From positions 57,501 through 121,500 of the forward strand of contig JBAJFE010000002.1 of assembly GCA_037903355.1 (NCBI GenBank): 64,000 nt of DNA, in the 5' to 3' direction. Positions 33,244 through 44,140 of the stretch are shown here, piece after piece. The notes beneath the pieces are model-generated. The model ran no database searches and was not told the origin of the DNA. It saw only the letters and a list, made by a program, of their open reading frames with translations. Within the stretch, counting starts at the first letter, position 1, and each line of letters opens with the position of its first letter. This stretch comes from Trichuris trichiura (Eukaryota > Nematoda > Enoplea > Trichinellida > Trichuridae). The position numbers and the translations under genes were made by a program.

Positions 33244-36200
33244 TCAAAGTTTAGTGTTCCACAATATCGGCACAAATATTGCGGGCGACCGTTAACCTGC
33301 TTACGCCGTTGGCCTCAGACAGGTTGGTCGTTGAGCGGAGTGTACATGTAAAGGAAGCGATCAGATCACATTAACAAATAACATGCGTTCATGCGTGACG
33401 CTTTATGGGGAAACGAGGTAGTGGTGGCTGTCAGAATGCATATACTGAGGTAACTGTACTAATACGACTGCTAGTAGCAATAACTGTAGCAACAGCAATA
33501 GTGTGAGTAGGGGTGAGCTTGTGGGAGTATTGGAGGTGTCTTCGGCGGTGTGGGGGTGAGATCTGCTGCGCACCTGGTTCAGCACGCTGAGGTTAGGAAG
33601 TGGTCGGTAATCCTGCCGGTTAATTTCACCATTAGTGTGCACATGGCCTCCTTCTGGCCTGCCGAGAGCTTGATGCCGAGAGAAGCTTAAGTAGCTTATC
33701 ATTCTTGGGGTCCCACCGTCCCCGTGCGCCCACGATGAAGGCATCCACGGTGCTGGCATAGCCGGGGTTGCCTTTCCTTTGATGGGCAATCAGTGCGGAA
33801 TATTTGGCCCGCTTATGGAGCCGGTTTGCCGCAAACCGTTCTGGGGTGTCCCAGGGGACTGCGGTGTCCACAATGGCTATCCGGTGACGTCTTCGTAGTA
33901 TGAGGTCTGGTTTTAGGACCCGTTCTTCATGTCTCAGATGCGGTTCTTGAGTGACCACGAAGCCTTTTCGCTTCGCTACTTCTTTAAGGCGTCCCATGAG
34001 GGTATTGTGTCGGATAATTCGAAGAGCGTGGGTACTCCAGCATAACTGCACAGCGTGCATAAGGGTATCGAGTTGCCCGGTTTCCGTGCCGCAGTGTCTG
34101 CATTTTGTTTGCTCGCTGATTTGGTTGCGCCGTCCGCGTAGAAGAGCCACTCTTGTAGGTAGGTGCCGTGTTTGTGCGCAACTGTATTACTCGAAGGAAA
34201 GCGTGTCCTGTCATGAGCTTTCCAGTTATGCAGGCGTTACTGGCTTTGCTCTCAAGGAAGAAGGTTAGCTTCGGTCCTTGGTTGGTGTTTTGCAGTTGTT
34301 TCACCAGTCGTTTCGCCAGCCTGCGCTTGGCGGTGTTTATAGCCTTGAACGTTAGTGTCTCGACGCCTAGCTGTGACTTAAGCGTGGCTATCGTGCGTCG
34401 TGGGACTGGATGGTCGACAATCATTCTTGTGAGCGGCTTTGGCGAGTATGCAAGCTTGAGGAAGGCTCGCAGTGCCTTTAAGCGGGTTATATTGTTGAGA
34501 TTTGGGATCCCCAGACCTCCATGCCGGAATGGGAGGTGGAGGAAGGCGTCTGTGATTGCAGTCGGTGGGAGGTGTAGGATTTGTTTGACTGTTTGGCGCA
34601 CAAGTTGGTCGACTTGACTGGTGATCGCACTTACGGGGCTAAGGTGGCTTAGCTGGTACAGGTACCGCGGTATTAGGTTTTCGCGTATCAGGACAACCTT
34701 CTGTTGTGTCGGAGTCGGGCGCCGGCTACTTTTTGTAGAGTATGTGAGACTGCCGTCAAGACGGTTTTGCTCGGCTCTGTGGAGTTAACCAGTATGCCGA
34801 GGTATTTGTAGCACTCTCCTGGTGATAGCGCGCGGAGCTGGTTTCGAGATCCATTCAGTGGCAGCAGTGACTTCTCCGGTTTAGCGGGCACGGAGGAGTA
34901 TTTTCCTTTTGGTGGGCAAGTTAGGTGGAGGACAGCACACTTTGCCGGGTTAAGGCGCAAGTGCCTGTTTTCGAGGAAACGGGAGCAGATTTCCAGTTGT
35001 AGGTTCAGCGCGGCGTTGGACAGGGCGAGTAGTGCGATGTCATCCGCAAAGGCAAGTGCTACGATGGGATGCATGGTTTGTGCTTCATTGCTGCTGAGCT
35101 TTACAGGGTATCCCAGATCGGGTTGTCCCCGAAGTTGCACGAGGAGTTCGTCGATTACGAGGTTGAAAAGCAAGGGGGATAACGGGTCTCCCTGCTTGAC
35201 CCCGTTGTGTATCGGGATTGGGGCACTGCGACGGCCATTCTGTTTAGCCCCCGTGCTGCCGTTCGCAAGCATGTTGGTAATCAGTGTTACATATGCCGCA
35301 GGTGTGGATTGTCCTCTCGGTGCTCTTATGATACTGTGGTGGGAAACTGTGTCAACCGCTTTGGCTATGTCGAGGAATGGGATGGAAAGGCTCGTACCGG
35401 AGAGCTTTGCGTCCTGGATGCAGACCTGCAACGTTGTCAGGTTTTGGTTGCAGCCATCGACATTGGTGGTAAAGCCGGCCTGCACGTCGCATAATTCTAC
35501 CAGGGACGAAAGACCTTTAGCAATGATCTTGCTGAAGAGCCGGTAGACGTTGCTGCTAATCGTTATTGGGCGGAAGTCCGTAGCTGTTGATTGTAGCCCG
35601 GTTTTTGGAATAGGAATGGTTCGGCTGCGTTTGTATGTTTCCGGAATGTCTCGAAAGAAGAGCCAGAGGTTGAAGATTCTGCTCAGCAAGTCAGCTGAAA
35701 TTGTTTTCGCTGCATCAGCAGCGATGTAATCCGGTCCCGCAGCTGAGTTCCTGGGGAGGTCTTCTTGTGCTGCCCGGACCTCTTTGGTGGATATGAGTGG
35801 GATCGTTATCGTCGGGGAAGCAGTTCGGCGGAACGGTGGTGGCTCTTCGTCAGGCAGCGAGTGCTTGCTTAGCCTGGTCTTTAGGATGTTAGCAATTTCC
35901 TTAATGTTCATGTTGACCTCGAATGGAGACACTTTCTCCGCGATGATATCGAGCAGGCGTTTGCGGTCCTTATGGAATAGATGCTGTAGAAAAATGAACT
36001 TTCTAGTCAAGCTTTTGAGGGGGTTCGAGGGTTTGGCGCGCTGATTGGGTGGCTTTCTCAGCGTATTTGACGGTCAGAAATGCGAATGTTACGTCGATGA
36101 GCGTTGCTGCCGTTTCGGGGGTTATTTCGTTGGTTAATATTGAAGAATGATCTTGATGAAGGCCGTTGTGGTTTCTTCCGTGCTAGGTTCTACCAGGCAA

Positions 36201-37145
36201 CGAGTCAGCTCGTCTAGTTCAGAGGCTAGACTTCAGAGGCTTCAGCGGGAGCAGATATTTCTTCGTGGGCAGCAGGTCCGTGCTGCAGCTCAGTAGGTTT
36301 AAAGCTGAGATACTTTTGTACCGTTTGTTCGTTGTTGTTTTTCAGCGTGCTTCGATGCTGTCTAGTGTTCTGTTAATTCCTTATTTGGATCTTAATGTTT
36401 GCAGAACTGTTGAGTTGATGTCGATTGGCGGACTGCTAGCGGATAGTATATTCTCCTCTTCTTCTTCTTGTGCAAGGAAGTGTTGTTCCTCTGTATTCCA
36501 GCAGACGCATTTCGTTGCAGGGCGCAAGGCAGCGACCTCCGCCAGATGTTGAGATCTGACATGTAGCCGCATGCCCGCTAGCGATTGGAACATTCTAGGG
36601 CAGACGCGGACGAGGCAGGACACATTGTTGTTGAGCTGATGCACCGGCTGTAATGGACGCTAATGGCCATTATACGCCCCGTTAGTTGACATTTTCTGTA
36701 TGTGAAGATCTTTCTTTTGCCATGTGCGCTTTTCAGGCGCGCAGTAATATCAGTCGGTCGGATAAAGCTAGTGGAACAATGGGTACAAGGAAAGAGATCT
36801 GCGAAGGAAATGGGGGAAGCGATAAGCAAGGCTGCGCACAGCTCATGGCCTCTAAGGTCATCCTTCTGGTTGGGGGAGCCGGGCAAACGCTTCTGGCCAG
36901 TCGGCCGCCTCTTTGAGTTGCCTTCAGAGGGTCACGTATAGTGTCTGAGTAGCTTATGTGCGCTTCTACAGGACGCGAGCTGTTCTAAACGGCGTGCTTT
37001 CCACAGGTCCCTTGCGTCTTCGAGATTGGCATTTCGAGTTCCTGAGTCCTACCGATTTTGACCGATGATCTTCCAGTGGTTTCCGACAATTCGTTTGCTA
37101 AAGGGAAGGTATAGTTACATGTTGCGGTCTTACCTATAAGGGTGC
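33244..37145 (-). mobile_element. R2 non-LTR retrotransposon, copy 3 (lineage II, long but decayed)
   Basis: An R2 element of about 3.9 kb whose 3' end fits the same 28S site as the other copies. Its 3' end and protein match copy 2. It extends further 5' than copy 2, through a region with zinc-finger remnants (36400-36890) and a 5' untranslated stretch. The 5' limit is placed at 37145 because the next bases read CTATGACTCTC on the reverse strand, the 11 bp of 28S expected upstream of the R2 site. 28S sequence does not continue beyond them. Confidence 0.88.
33632..36886 (-). pseudogene. R2 protein, lineage II, broken by several frameshifts
   Basis: Frames in order on the reverse strand are: 36886-36578 with a degraded double finger (FPCTHCSTSF...H, then YRKC...HYSRC); 36644-36381 with a further finger-like segment (CLVRVCPRMF..H...H); 36010-34688 with most of the reverse transcriptase (RNSAAGPD, FLDIAKAVDTVSH, LAFADDIALL); 34601-33984 with the thumb and linker; and 34150-33632 with the CRHC...H...C knuckle and endonuclease KPDLIL...IVDTAVPWD. 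At least three shifts separate them. The Asp lost in copy 2 is present here. The first finger cysteines are partly replaced, so the fingers are also decayed. Confidence 0.88.
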
Positions 37146-37299
37146 GAGAGTCATAGATCGCGCGGTGAGGAGTTATGAGGATCCAAGTAGCCGTAGTTTC
37201 TGCGGAATTCGCTGGATACATCGTCCGTTCAAGGTTCCGTTCAGGTGTGAATGCTCTAATGCCCCTCTGTCGGCGCGTTCAGACCTCCTTCATAAAGTC

Positions 37300-38060
37300 C
37301 CGTTAAAGGGTGAAAGCTCTCTTCCTTCATATAGTCAGCTGGGTCCTCTGCTCAAGAAGGTCAGAGTGAGGTTGTTTTATCAAGCCAGTTCAACTTCTAT
37401 TCAGAAGGGCCAATTAAAGTTCCCTTCACCAACATGGCATCGATGCACTATTTTCAATCAGGATCATCACGTTCGTAAGTCCAGTTACCGTTCCCTTATG
37501 AAGGTTGGCGTGGCGCAACTTAACCGCTTTCTCACTGGTTCCTATCAATTCTTTTACTTAATAGTTTTCATCTCGATACCTTGCATCAGCATAACATCGA
37601 CATTCAATCGTCAGTCAGCACTGTCCCCTTCATAAGTCCAGTTACCGTTCGTTCACTCATGAAGATTAGCGAGGAGCAAGTCACTCGCTTTTTCACTGGT
37701 TTGTATCAATTCTTTCATTTAATAGATTTTATCTCAATACCATTCATCACCGCAACATCGACGTTCGATGATCAATCGACGTGGTCCCCTTCCATAAGGC
37801 CAGTTACCGTTCCTTTACGAAGGTTAGCGCTGTGCAATTCAATCGCTTTCTCACTGATTCCTCTCCATTCTTTCTATTTCATAGCTTTCATCACAATAAC
37901 TTTCAATTCTCCTCATCAACACAAGTCGCCGAATGTTCATCAATCGACATTCTTCCCTTCATAACACCAGCAACCGTTCGCTTATGAAGGTTAGGGTGGA
38001 GCACAGTGACCCCCTTCATAAGCCCGGTTACCGTTCACTTATGAAAGTTAGCCCACAACA
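37300..38060 (+). repeat. Tandem repeat of about 160 bp, about 4 degenerate copies
   Basis: Units carry CCTTCATAAGTCCAGTTACC followed by CTTATGAAGGTTAGC, and recur near 37471, 37633, 37790, 37955 and (shortened) 38013. Spacing is about 157-165 bp, then 58 bp. The sequence is AT-richer than rDNA and lies between R2 copy 3 and a 28S fragment. The interval 37146-37300 to its left shows no gene. I see no coding potential or known repeat family. Confidence 0.75.
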
Positions 38061-38063
38061 GGG

Positions 38064-38232
38064 TCAAAGTTACTCCCGCCGTTCTCCCGACTGCCACTGG
38101 CCTTTCAACCAAGCGCATGAACCAAACGTCTGAACCTGCGGTTCCTCTCGTACTGAGCAGGATTACTACAGCAACAATCAGTGATCAGTAGAGTAAAACC
38201 AACGCGTCTTAAGACGGCCTAAACCTAGCTCA
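38064..38232 (-). pseudogene. Scrambled 28S rRNA fragment outside the array
   Basis: The first 20 bp match the 28S sequence just upstream of the R2 site (reverse strand AACGGCGGGAGTAACT). From about 38090 to 38232 the sequence matches the 28S 3' region (5455-5600), including the sarcin-ricin loop AGTACGAGAGGAAC, with roughly one change in ten. About 0.9 kb of 28S between the two parts is missing. It is a decayed relic of an older rDNA unit. Confidence 0.88.
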
Positions 38233-38267
38233 CCTACGAATTTTGATATGAACAAACCTTCCAGTTA
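38233..38267 (+). repeat. Satellite (about 400-bp family) fragment, left of the pogo element
   Basis: ACGAATTTTGATATGAACAAA and what follows match the satellite monomer (compare 52190-52215). The monomer resumes at 42650, on the other side of the pogo-type insertion. Confidence 0.75.
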
Positions 38268-38819
38268 CCGTATATTGCCGCGTATAAGAACTCCCTACGT
38301 TAGCGAAGGGTGGTAATGATTGGCCCAGCAACGACGACGCTCATTGCTCAAGTCTAGATCAACTCTGATTGGTCAGTTTTCCGTGAATGCTAATCAGCCA
38401 CTCTATTGAAACTGTCTTGCCTCAACTTCAACGCGAAACTGATCAGCTGCCGCTTAGCGCGCCTTGTACAGCACTGAGTAGGCTACGAGAAATGAAGTGT
38501 GCTGAACAGGTTTATTGGACGTCTATTACAACTGTTGCATGTAAAACACGAATGAACAGGTTGTAGAAGTGGAAAGAAAGGATACATGACGCCGAAAACA
38601 TTAAATGCAGTGCCAAAATGGTAAAGTTAACAGTGGTCTTGGTCACTGTTTGGCAGTCGGTCATCTTCTGTGTCCTCCAACAAGGCAGAAATGTAGCACT
38701 TTTGGAAAGACTATTAAGTTTTCGTTTTTACTTTGCCCCATGCCTTTATAACGAACTGGCACAGCAAGCTGAGCGATGGAGCTCGCATTCGTCCGCTGGC
38801 TGCTTACGTCTTCTGCCCG

Positions 38820-39873
38820 TTCGCCATCCATTCTTTCATCACTTCTCGTGTGTAGTCTTTAAAGGGCTTATTAATGCAGATTTCCAGCGGCTGCAGAACA
38901 GTTCTAATCCCACCACGAATCACGGCTGTTTTTATTTCGCATTTGTTTAAATGTGGTTTTCATTGCTTCAGCTACGTGACTTCGGAATGAGTCCCACACC
39001 AGTAAGCTTCTGCTGTTACTATGCCCAGGTTTTTTCCTCCAAATGCTGTCAATCCACAGTCTCACGCCCTGTTCATCCATCCAGCCTTTCTCATGAAAGT
39101 GGACAAAGGCGCCAGAACGAAAATTCTCCTTTGGCATCCTTTTCCTCTTAAATATGACCATGGGCTTCAGCTTCATTCCATTAGCTAGGCACCACAGCAC
39201 CACCATGAAGTGAGTTCTCTCATGCCTGGTGCTCGTTACTATGATCGACTTTCCACCTTTACTGTCCACGGTTCTATTGCCAATCATATCAAAAAATATT
39301 GGCGTCTCATCCATATTACCGATGTTATCCAATGAAATTTCATTTCCGCTTGTAAGATCATTGGCATGCCTGGAAATACAATTTCTTGAGATAGAGTACA
39401 GTTTCATTTCTTCGGTGAAACACGGATTTAACTTTTGCGTAAAGATCGCACGCTACGCTTCTTCAAAAAACATACGTGTGAACTTACCGCCGGATGTCAC
39501 GCAGCTTATCCTCCAAATCAACAGGCATTTTCCGCACAACTTTTGTCTTCTGTCTCAAAGGGTTGCGGTTGTCCCAGTTGGTCGCTTGATCTCTCAGGTC
39601 TTTCTTTGTGATGGCATGGCAGCTCTGTCGCTTTTCCTGTACCCACTGTGCCAAACTGTTCTCTAGTTCTGGCCACGAGGCGATGCCTGAACGTCTTGCC
39701 CGTTGCTTCTTTGGTATCTTCTTCAGCGCCTCTTCCTGTTTCCTCCAATCTATCACCATCTTCCGGGTAACGCCATACTTTCTGGCCGCCTGTGCATTGT
39801 TGCTTTCTTTTGCCACCTTGACGACTTCCAACTTGAATCCGGCTATATACCTTTTCCTTTTCATCGCTCGCAT
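38820..39873 (-). pseudogene. Pogo/Tigger-type transposase, left arm, broken
   Basis: The N-terminal part (39873-39484) has a pogo helix-turn-helix region starting MKRKRYIAGFKLEVVKVAKE, then a CENP-B-like DNA-binding region with WPELENSLAQWVQEKR. After a gap and frame change, 39407-38904 carries the DDE core: NIGNMDETPIFFD (first Asp), FKRKRMPKENF, KGWMDEQGVRLWID and LLVWDSFRSH (second Asp). A one-base shift near 38950 removes the conserved QPLD...NKPFKD segment from this frame; it can still be seen in another frame near 38860-38900. The family resembles the source of vertebrate POGK. It lacks a continuous frame and is inactive. Confidence 0.85.
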
Positions 39874-40289
39874 GCAAAATGCAATAAGTAAAACTGAAAA
39901 ATTCTTTCGTTAAGGAAACTTATTCTTCCTTAGTCACATGGTTTTTTGAGTTGCTACTGAGAGCGCAATACAGAGCGACACGCGATACGCGCAGACAAAT
40001 TTAGACGAAACTGAAGAAAGCAAGTGTGTTCAAACTGTCCCAGTACGCCACTGCTACGTACGAACTAACGAAGCACAGTCGTCCGTAGAAGCAACTTCAT
40101 CCCACTTTAAGTGCCAAAGCTTAGGTAGCACCGGCTAATTTCCACAAGCACAAAGCGAAAGGAGACGTAAACTGTTCAACAGTTCGGCGAAAAGACAACA
40201 CACTTCATCCTCATTGGTTATTATAAGCTAACATGTCGCGCTACGCATGTCCGCCTGATGCGGCAAAGGATGGGAAATCACAGCTTTTG

Positions 40290-40545
40290 AAGTTTAATGA
40301 TAACACGGCGTGACCTATGGCGATGATATCTGTAAGCTCAATCGATTACGGCTGCACGCTCAGTCGGTGGATGATCCAGCGCCTGTAAGTATTCAGAACG
40401 ACTGTTGAAGTTTGATGATAACGCTGCGTGACCTTATGGAGGATGCCTAAAAGCTCGGCTCTGAGTAGGCGCACAGTCAAACTTCAACAGTCTAACAGTA
40501 TACTTAACAGCCAACTTCAACAGTATACTTACAGCCGCAGGATCA
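40290..40545. repeat. Centre of the pogo palindrome, with an internal duplication of about 115 bp
   Basis: GAAGTTTAATGATAACACGGCGTGACC (40293 onward) recurs as a close variant starting near 40408, about 115 bp on. The arms converge on CTGTTGAAGTTTGA and TCAAACTTCAACAG around 40408-40500. No terminal repeat of the pogo type lies at the centre, so the inner ends of the two halves have been lost. Confidence 0.7.
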
Positions 40546-41051
40546 TCCACCGACTAAACGTGCAGGCGTCATCGGTTGAGCTTACAGATATCATCGATAT
40601 AGGTCACGCCGTGTTTTCATTAAACTTCAAGAGCTGTGATTTCCCATCCTTTGCCGCATCAGACGGACATGCGTAGCGCGACATGTTAGCTTATAATAAC
40701 CAAAGAGGATGAAGTGTGTTGTTTTTTCGCCGAACTGTTGAACAGTTTACGCCTCCGTTCGCTTTGTGCTTGTGGAAATTAGCCGGTGCTACCTAAGCTT
40801 TGGCACTTAAAGTGGGATGAAGTTGCTTCTACGGACGACTGTGCTTCGTTAGTTCGTACGTAACAGTGGCGTACTGGGACAGTTTGAACACACTTGCTTC
40901 CTTCAGTTTCGTCTAAATTTGTCTGCGCGTATCGCGTGTCGCTCTGTATTGCGCTCTCAGTAGCAACTCAAAAAACCATGTGACTAAGGAAGAATAAGTT
41001 TCCTTAACGAAAGAATTTTTCAGTTTTACTTATTGCATTTTGCATGCGAGC

Positions 41052-42108
41052 GATGAAAAGGAAAAGGTAAACAGCCGGATTCAAGTCGGAAGTCGTCAAG
41101 GTGGCAAAAGAAAGCAACAATGCACAGGCGGCCAGAAAGTATGGCGTTACCCGGAAGATGGTGATAGATTGGAGGAAACAGGAAGAGGCGCTGAAGAAGA
41201 TACCAAAGAAGCAACGGGCAAGACGTTCAGGCATCGCCTCGTGGCCAGAACTAGAGAACAGTTTAGCACAGTGGGTACAGGAAAAGCGACAGAGCTGCCA
41301 TACCATCACAAAGAAAGACCTGAGAGATCAAGCGACCAACTGGGACAACCGCAACCCTTTGAGACAAAAGACAAAAGTTGTGCAGAAAATGCCTGTGGAT
41401 TTGGAGGATAAGCTGCGTGACTTCCGACGGTAAGTTCACACGTATGTTTTTTGAAGAAGCGTAGCGTGCGATCTTAACGCAAAAGTTAAATCCGTGTTTC
41501 ACAGAAGAAATGAAACTGTACTCTATCTCAAAAACTTGTATTTCCAGGCATGTCAATGATCTCTAAAGCGAAAAAGAGTTTTCATTGGGCAACATCGGTA
41601 ATATGCATGAGACGCCAATATTTTTTGACATGATTGGCAATAGAACCGTGGACAGTAAAGGTGGAAAGTCGATCATAGTAAAGAGCACCGGGCATGAAAG
41701 AACTCACTTCATGGTGGTGCTGTCGTGCCTAGCTAATGGAATGAAGCTGAAGCCCATGGTCATATTTAAGAAAAGAATGCCAAAGAAGAATTTTCCTTCT
41801 GGCGCCTTTGTCCACTTTCATGAGAAAGGCTGGATGGATGAACAGGGCGTGAGACTGTGGATTGACAACATCTGATCGAAAAACCTGGGCACAGTAACAG
41901 CGGAAGCTTACTGGTGTGGGACTCATTCCGAAGTCGCGTAGCTGAAGCAATAAAACCGCATTTAAACAAATGCAAAATAAAAACAGCCGTGATTCCTGGT
42001 GGGCATAGATCTGTTCTGCAGCCGCTGGACCTCTGCATTAATAAACCCTTTAAAGACTACATACGAGAAGAGAGGAAAGAATGGATGGCGAACGGGCAGA
42101 AGACGTAA
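41052..42108 (+). pseudogene. Pogo/Tigger-type transposase, right arm, broken
   Basis: An inverted copy of the left-arm gene. A TAA stop replaces the Tyr codon right after MKRKR, and the rest of the DNA-binding region is open from 41101 to 41433. The catalytic core follows in pieces: 41585-41875 reads NIGNMHETP, so the first catalytic Asp is His, and it ends in a stop after WIDNI. 41914-42108 has VWDSFRSR (second Asp) and QPLDLCINKPFKDY (third Asp). It is not active. Confidence 0.85.
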
Positions 42109-42649
42109 ACAGCCAGCGGACGAATGCGAGCTCCACCGCTCACCTTGCTGTGCCAGTTTGTTATAAAGGCACGGGGCAAAGTAAAAACAAAAACTTAATA
42201 AAGTCTTTCCAAAAGTGCTACATTTCTGCCTTGTTGGAGGACACAGAAGATGACCGACTGCCAAACACTGACCAAGACCACTGTTAGCTTTACCGTTTTG
42301 GCACTACATTTAATGTTTTCGGCGTCATGTATCCTTTCTTTCCGCTTCTACAACCTGTTCATTCGTGTTTTACATGCAACGGTTGTAATAGACGTCCAAT
42401 AAACCTATTCCACACAATACATTTCTCGTAGCCTACGCAGTGCTCTACAAGGGGCGCAAAGCGGCAGCTGATTAGTCTTTGTGTTGAAGTTGAGGCAAGA
42501 CAGTTTCAATTGACTGGCTGATTAGCATTCATGGAAAACTGACCAACCAGAGTTGATCAAGACTTGAGCAGTGAGCGTCGTCGCATCTGGGCCAATCATT
42601 ACCCCCTTCGCTAACGTAGGGGGAAGTTCTTATACGCGGCAATATACGG

Positions 42650-42781
42650 TGCATTTCCCGTAGCTCCGATTTGTGCGGAGACGCTAGCTCACCTCCTAAA
42701 CGTCCGAACAGCCCTTGAAAACTATGGACACTGCGGAGATGGCCACGCAATACCTCTCGTGGTCCCGATCATAAAAAAATC
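42650..42781 (+). repeat. Satellite monomer part between the pogo element and the 855-bp element
   Basis: TTTCCCGTAGCTCCG, then CTCACCTCCTAAACGTCCGAAC and GACACTGCGGAGATGGCC, match the satellite monomer. The monomer continues at 48709 after two insertions. Confidence 0.85.
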
Positions 42782-43636
42782 AGGTCATGTATCTTGTCTC
42801 CCCACCGAAGTTCAGGCGGCAACTTCAAAGGACGTCAAGTGGGGATTACTACGTCACCTGAACAATGGCTGACCTAAGCTATTGTTCACTGAGCACTGAT
42901 GCGAGCGATGCGTATCAGCGAAGGAACGCTACACACCTAGGAACAGTTTGCCGTTCTGGTACTTGTTTCCAAGTGAGAGCTATAACCCTGCCGGGCATCC
43001 TGTCCTGCCCTAGCCTAAGCCTAAACCTTAACATGACGCGTGTTCGTTGCTGCTGTTGGGTTTTGCAGTTTTGACCGTGGCGCAAACGACAAGAAGCATA
43101 GCGCAAAGTAACGTTATTTAGCGATCACTGAACACGTGAGCAGTGAGTAACGCAAAAAGGGAAAAAGCGTACGTACTGCTAACGCGGGCGCTCAGCCTGA
43201 CGAAGGCGACGCGTCGATTTCACTGGAGGCTCATCCGACGGATTCACTCGAGTGTACCTAATCAGGCAGAAGGCGTCAGTGCCTTCTTATGGTGCCTCCA
43301 ATTGTCGATGGGAAGTTGTCACTAGATCCCGGGACAGACATAACGCAGAATGAGATTTACCCTGTCTACCAAGGCACGCCTCAGCTCGGAAAGTTGACCT
43401 GCGACGTTTTTCACAAATTCCTACACGACGTCTCAGCTTAAACAACTGCAGGCCCCGTTGTGTTTCCCGTATAACTTCAATGCATGCGCAGCTGCTTAAT
43501 TCCATGCTTTCACTAAACTTGACGATAACGTCCGTCCCGTTGTGCCGATAACAACCATTTATTACGCTGTAGAGTCGCAGATTACGCTTTGAAGTAGCCG
43601 CCGGAATTTTCGGTGGGGAGACAACATACTAGACCC
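42782..43636. mobile_element. Non-autonomous DNA element A (855 bp, hAT-like)
   Basis: Long imperfect terminal inverted repeats: left AGGTCATGTATCTTGTCTCC, and the reverse of the right end GGGTCTAGTATGTTGTCTCC. They are flanked by AAAAAATC and GAAAAATC, an 8-bp duplication with one mismatch. The interior matches element B (62381-63261) in inverted orientation and includes (GCCTAA)2, the complement of TTAGGC. Short frames inside have no recognisable domain. Eight-bp duplications suggest hAT. Confidence 0.85.
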
Positions 43637-43855
43637 GAAAAATCTACATCAGTGATTCCCAACGTGGGCCCCAGGGACCCCTTGGGGGCCCTGGAAGACT
43701 TGAAGGGGGCCCTGAGAAGGATTGGGGATTTAGGGGGTCCCTGGGAGCTTAGGGGGGCCCCAGGGGGTCCCCAGGGGGTCCCTGGTATTCGGTGCCGCAG
43801 GACGAGAGCGCGCAGCCGTGCCTGTACGTAGTTTGGCTATGGAAATTAGCGAGAC

Positions 43856-44140
43856 TCGTGTATCGTATCCCCGGCTGAAGTTGACGCGGCAACATCAAGG
43901 GAGGTCAAGTGAAGATTACGCCGTCACAGTAACAATGGTTCGCATTCTTTAACCGTGCCGGCCGTCCTGTCCTGCCCTAGCCTAAGCCTAAGACTGAACA
44001 TGTGTTCTTCGATGTTATTGTGAGACGTTGGCGAGCTTCATACACAAGCGTAGCGCGCTATGACAGTTAACGTAAATAAGCGTCCCTTTGATGCTGCCGT
44101 CTCCGTTTCTGGCGGGGAAAAGATACACGAAATCCAATAG
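43856..44140. mobile_element. Short relative of elements A and B nested in hAT copy 1
   Basis: Its left end (TCGTGTATCGTATCCCCGGC, then CGCGGCAACATCAAGG and GGTCAAGTGAAGATTACG) aligns with the left end of element A. Its right end reads back as TTCGTGTATCTTTTCCCCGCC. It keeps CCTAGCCTAAGCCTAAG. I could not find a clear 8-bp duplication, so the limits are approximate. Confidence 0.6.

Larger units (their letters stand above)
38268..42649. mobile_element. Palindromic pogo/Tigger-type DNA transposon
   Basis: A 4382-bp insertion in a satellite monomer, bounded by inverted copies of CCGTATATTGCCGCGTATAA. Flanks read TTA on the left and TGC on the right, consistent with a TA duplication with one copy changed to TG. 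The two halves are inverted copies of one another: left arm 38268 to about 40400, right arm about 40500 to 42649. Each contains a decayed pogo-family transposase reading outwards from the centre. It may be a fold-back derivative that moved as a unit, two elements joined head to head, or an assembly chimera. Confidence 0.85.

Noticed and set aside
43660..43790. GGGGCCC-rich block as a possible independent satellite or G-quadruplex locus
   Set aside because: The same pattern stands at both ends of both hAT copies, so it is the subterminal region of that transposon.
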